A DNA stretch of 64,000 bases from Anaerolineales bacterium. GTDB taxonomy: Bacteria > Chloroflexota > Anaerolineae > Anaerolineales > Anaerolineaceae. Each line of letters opens with the position of its first letter. The first letter of the stretch is position 1. Made by a program: the position numbers and the translations under genes. Positions 62,301 through 64,000 of the stretch are shown here, in pieces. The notes under the pieces are model-generated. The model ran no database searches. It worked only from the letters and a program-made list of their open reading frames with translations, and was not told the DNA's origin. The stretch lies in assembly GCA_020060485.1 (NCBI GenBank), contig JAGVAB010000075.1:12253-76252 (forward strand), in the 5' to 3' direction.

Positions 62301-63736
62301 TCTCGGTGCGGGATACCGGTATTGGCATTCCGGCTGATCGTATGGACCGCCTGTTTATCTCTTTCTCGCAAGTGGATAGTTCAACCACCCGCAAATATGG
62401 CGGCACCGGCCTGGGACTGGCGATCAGCAGCCGGCTGGTGGAGATGATGGGCGGCAGGATTTGGGCCGAGAGCGAGGAAGGCAAAGGCTCCAACTTCCAC
62501 TTCACCGTGGCGGCCACCGTAGCCCACGTGCGCCCATCTTCAAAGCCTGTTGCTGATGAAAGTATCTTCAAGAATAAGCGGGTGTTGATCGTTGATGACA
62601 ATGACACCAACCGCTTTGTGCTTTCCAAACAACTGCAATCTTGGGGCTTGATCCCGTTGAGCGCTGAGTCCGGCCCTGCGGCACTGTCTCTGTTGAAACA
62701 GGACACGTCCTTCGATCTTGCCATTCTGGACATGCAGATGCCGGGAATGGATGGGTTGGAACTGGCGGGAGAGATCCGTAAGCAGCCCGTATTTCAGAAT
62801 CTGCCGATCGTCATTTTGACCTCGTTGAGCCATTACCAGAATGCGCGCTCGTTGGACAAGCTTTTTGCCTACCTGACCAAGCCGGTGAAATCTTCCCAAT
62901 TGCATGATGTGATGATCAGCCTGGTAGGGCCGAAGAAAGAAGGCACCCGGGTCAAGCCGATCACAATCACTGATTCGATCGATTCAAACTTCGCCAGGGA
63001 ATATCCGCTGCGCCTTTTGGCGGCAGAGGACAACCCGGTCAATCAAAAAGTGTTGTTGTACATCCTGGAGCGCCTCGGTTACCAGGCCGAGATCGTTGAA
63101 AACGGGGTGGAAGTGTTACAGGCGCTGGAAGAAAACGAATATGATGTGGTGCTGATGGATATTCAGATGCCAGAAATGGATGGTCTGGAAGCCACTGAAA
63201 AGATCCGCAGTTTGCAGCCCGGGTACCCCAACTTGCGCATCATTGCCATGACGGCTTATGCCTTCCAGGAGGACGCAGAAAAGTGCATTGAAGCCGGGAT
63301 GGATGATTACATCAGCAAGCCGATCCAGATCGAAGCCTTGATGTCCGCTTTGAGCCAACGGCCTTATGTGGCTGCTCTGGACCAGCGCCAGGATTTTCTG
63401 CCCAAGACGGGCAGCCTGGTGTTGGAGACCGCCAAAGTGCAGGAGTTGATGGAACGCTATGGTTCGGGGGCCAATCGTCTGATTGAAGTTTTCCTGAGCA
63501 CCGCCCCAATACAGATCGAAGAAATGCGCAAGGCAATCCAGGAAAATGATCTGCCGTCCCTGATGCGCATCTCGCATGCCCTCAAATCCAGCAGCGCCAT
63601 TTTTGGGGCGCATTTGATGACCGCCCTTTGCCGGCGGATTGAAATGAAAGCTGTGGCAGGACAAATGAGCACCCTGGCGGATATTGAACAGGTGGCAACA
63701 GAGTTCTTCAATGTGAAAGAAGTGTTGGAGCAATAG
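59393..63736 (+). CDS. Hybrid sensor histidine kinase (7TM-PAS x3-4-HisKA-HATPase-REC-REC-HPt)
   Basis: 1447 residues. An N-terminal 7TM sensor (1-230) is followed by a coiled coil, PAS domains at about 270-390, 393-510 and 519-640, and a more divergent PAS-like region (about 643-800). HisKA carries H825 (MSHEIRTPLNAIIG). HATPase has N-box NLLTNAVKFT and G-boxes DTGIGIPADR and GGTGLGLAIS. The first REC has phosphoacceptor D1113 (LDMQMPGMDG), the second REC D1256 (MDIQMPEMDG), and the C-terminal HPt domain H1395 (ISHALKSSS). A full phosphorelay in one protein; the output partner would be an external response regulator not adjacent here. All catalytic residues look intact. Confidence 0.95.
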   Translation: MISIVSAPALMVVGVAFSVGVYYLMIFFGRPQRLENLMMALTSFFVSIYAVFCVGLYNANSLQEGIVWQRLQLVVLPLITTSLLWFTVFYARLNAKAVSIILTLLSLALSVFQFYDRSDLTLLVNNPVIKSMILPFDLTITYYEVMPGVVTQVESLLGILVSLYIFGIIVRVIRRGQRPGSWRLLLGMLLLFLAGVSDTAVSSDIYLFPYLIEYAYLVMVLMFSAGLSQTIIHATQMRDTLEKRNRELVSVRSSFEQQVTKRTAAIMQEKQYYQALVDHSPLAIVTMDGSDHIREVNPAFEKLFGYSDAEARGKTLDDLIALPSQHNAPDHIFARARQGEKIHVFGQRQAKDGRLVDVEAFCVPVQVETGQSDLLVLYNDVTASKRIETALQVSEDKFSKAFFTSPDAIAITRVADDQCLEFNDAFLQLTGYDADEVSSTKLTQLNIWVVPEQKEQFLKLVEQEGQVQNFEACICRKDGKLTDVQISARSLEVEGQVCILSIIHDISNRRQMLQALQESEERLRVLMQQVPTGIVLIDMQGEMVEVNPTARHILGLPESSANLVGNILKLPGVVKAQLDLPLRTVLEEGRPQDINTWYISLNKQAFYLRLHIVPQFNARREQIGVIVLLEDLTDRKRAEDVIQERALQYRSLFEDSPTALWEEDFTEVKRYLDELLESGVKDLQAYFEEHPEDVRRCIQAVKVINVNQATLEMAGSSSKEEVYEMLPTMLQDESIPAFIAELVALAGGALRFDTESDQRDLKGDKMHTAWRLQVAPGYENTWGKVFVSVIDISERKKMEERLRQAKEVAELATRAKSQFLANMSHEIRTPLNAIIGMVNLLRDTSLDADQVDFVETIRTSGDSLLTVINDILDFSKIEAGRMEIENEPFSIRTCVEESLDIVAPKAHNKPIDLVYGIDENVPSAILGDVVRLRQVLVNLLTNAVKFTNQGEVYVSVDSKAISKYKYEIHFSVRDTGIGIPADRMDRLFISFSQVDSSTTRKYGGTGLGLAISSRLVEMMGGRIWAESEEGKGSNFHFTVAATVAHVRPSSKPVADESIFKNKRVLIVDDNDTNRFVLSKQLQSWGLIPLSAESGPAALSLLKQDTSFDLAILDMQMPGMDGLELAGEIRKQPVFQNLPIVILTSLSHYQNARSLDKLFAYLTKPVKSSQLHDVMISLVGPKKEGTRVKPITITDSIDSNFAREYPLRLLAAEDNPVNQKVLLYILERLGYQAEIVENGVEVLQALEENEYDVVLMDIQMPEMDGLEATEKIRSLQPGYPNLRIIAMTAYAFQEDAEKCIEAGMDDYISKPIQIEALMSALSQRPYVAALDQRQDFLPKTGSLVLETAKVQELMERYGSGANRLIEVFLSTAPIQIEEMRKAIQENDLPSLMRISHALKSSSAIFGAHLMTALCRRIEMKAVAGQMSTLADIEQVATEFFNVKEVLEQ

Positions 63737-64000
63737 ACTGGAAAGTGAACGGGCGTGTCAGCTTGTGGCGGTTGTCTGGCCACAGGTTTTTGATTCTCCT
63801 CATGTTTCATGGCATTGTCAAGAAAGCTTGACATTTACGATTTTCCAAAACAGTGAAGGTCATCCAGATCAAATTAGATGCAAAATGCTGATGATAATGG
63901 GTTCCTCCCCCGGCACGGATTGGATTTGTAGATCAGACTTCATAGGCCGGGGGAGGAAAAGAAACGTGCGGTGTTGAGCAGCGGCGAAGCCGCTGCTCAA
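63737..64000 (+). other. Window end: two inverted repeats, no gene
   Basis: TTCCTCCCCCGGC (63902-63914) pairs with GCCGGGGGAGGAA (63946-63958), 13 bp with a 31-nt loop. TTGAGCAGCGGC-GAA-GCCGCTGCTCAA (63974-64000) is a perfect 12-bp hairpin cut at the window edge and may be the kinase terminator or part of one. Confidence 0.5.

Noticed and set aside
63765..63977. 70-codon frame at the window end
   Set aside because: It spans a 13-bp inverted repeat, has no ribosome binding site and resembles no family.
1..64000. CRISPR arrays, insertion sequences, prophage or integrative element
   Set aside because: No regularly spaced repeats, transposase, integrase or phage structural genes were seen; the tandem WD40 repeats at 2-1111 are protein-coding.

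Overview
The window looks like a chromosomal segment of a Chloroflexota bacterium, most likely class Anaerolineae. This is inferred from several cues: lipoprotein substrate-binding proteins and other lipoproteins with Thr/Pro-rich linkers, a STAND-type WD40 protein, histidine kinases and a diguanylate cyclase with an N-terminal 7TM sensor, and many membrane-anchored coiled-coil or TPR proteins of unknown role. Composition is moderately GC-rich. There are two tRNAs (Gln-UUG, Lys-CUU), no rRNA, and no recognisable phage, insertion sequence or CRISPR array.

Layout. 1-5.6 kb: end of a WD40 protein, then recO and a glmU / CNNM-CorC / cdd operon on the minus strand and tRNA-Gln. 5.6-19.4 kb: a peptide/oligopeptide ABC uptake region with four family-5 binding lipoproteins but only one set of translocator genes (dppD-dppF-SBP-dppB-dppC) driven by a near-consensus promoter; a REC response regulator lies inside it. 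19.5-22.7 kb: lysine 2,3-aminomutase and a membrane glycosyltransferase. 22.9-28.8 kb: a CIRCE-controlled heat-shock operon hrcA-grpE-dnaK-dnaJ-prmA. 29-40 kb: mostly small conserved or unknown membrane proteins (an HHH/coiled-coil trio, three proteins sharing a TPR-like N-terminus, of which the third is at 56.5 kb), an adenosine-specific kinase family protein, a rhodanese, an ATP-NAD kinase family protein and a diguanylate cyclase. 40.3-46.6 kb: a TetR regulator divergent from an aldolase / class III aminotransferase / MFS / FGGY-kinase catabolic cluster, sharing a strikingly symmetric promoter-operator. 46.6-52.1 kb: a copper module (a CopG/DUF411 lipoprotein and a multicopper oxidase) followed by a MacB-like ABC exporter. 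52.2-54.5 kb: TetR / SCP2 / M24-peptidase-fold operon. 55-64 kb: a cation/proton antiporter behind a fluoride riboswitch, a TPR protein, a fatty-acid hydroxylase, a C45-like acyltransferase/peptidase and a 1447-residue hybrid histidine kinase.

The most exciting feature is at 46702-47163. The CopG/DUF411 gene is interrupted by an in-frame UGA exactly where the family has the first Cys of its CxCC copper/redox motif, and the frame continues to a complete family-like C-terminus. This reads as a selenocysteine-containing CopG (U-G-C-C motif) placed directly upstream of a Tat-exported multicopper oxidase. I know of no described DUF411 selenoprotein, but I could not search for one. Second is a well-preserved fluoride riboswitch, with aptamer pseudoknot and overlapping terminator, controlling a CPA-type antiporter. 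Third is the 51-bp symmetric operator with two overlapping divergent promoters at 41092-41142.
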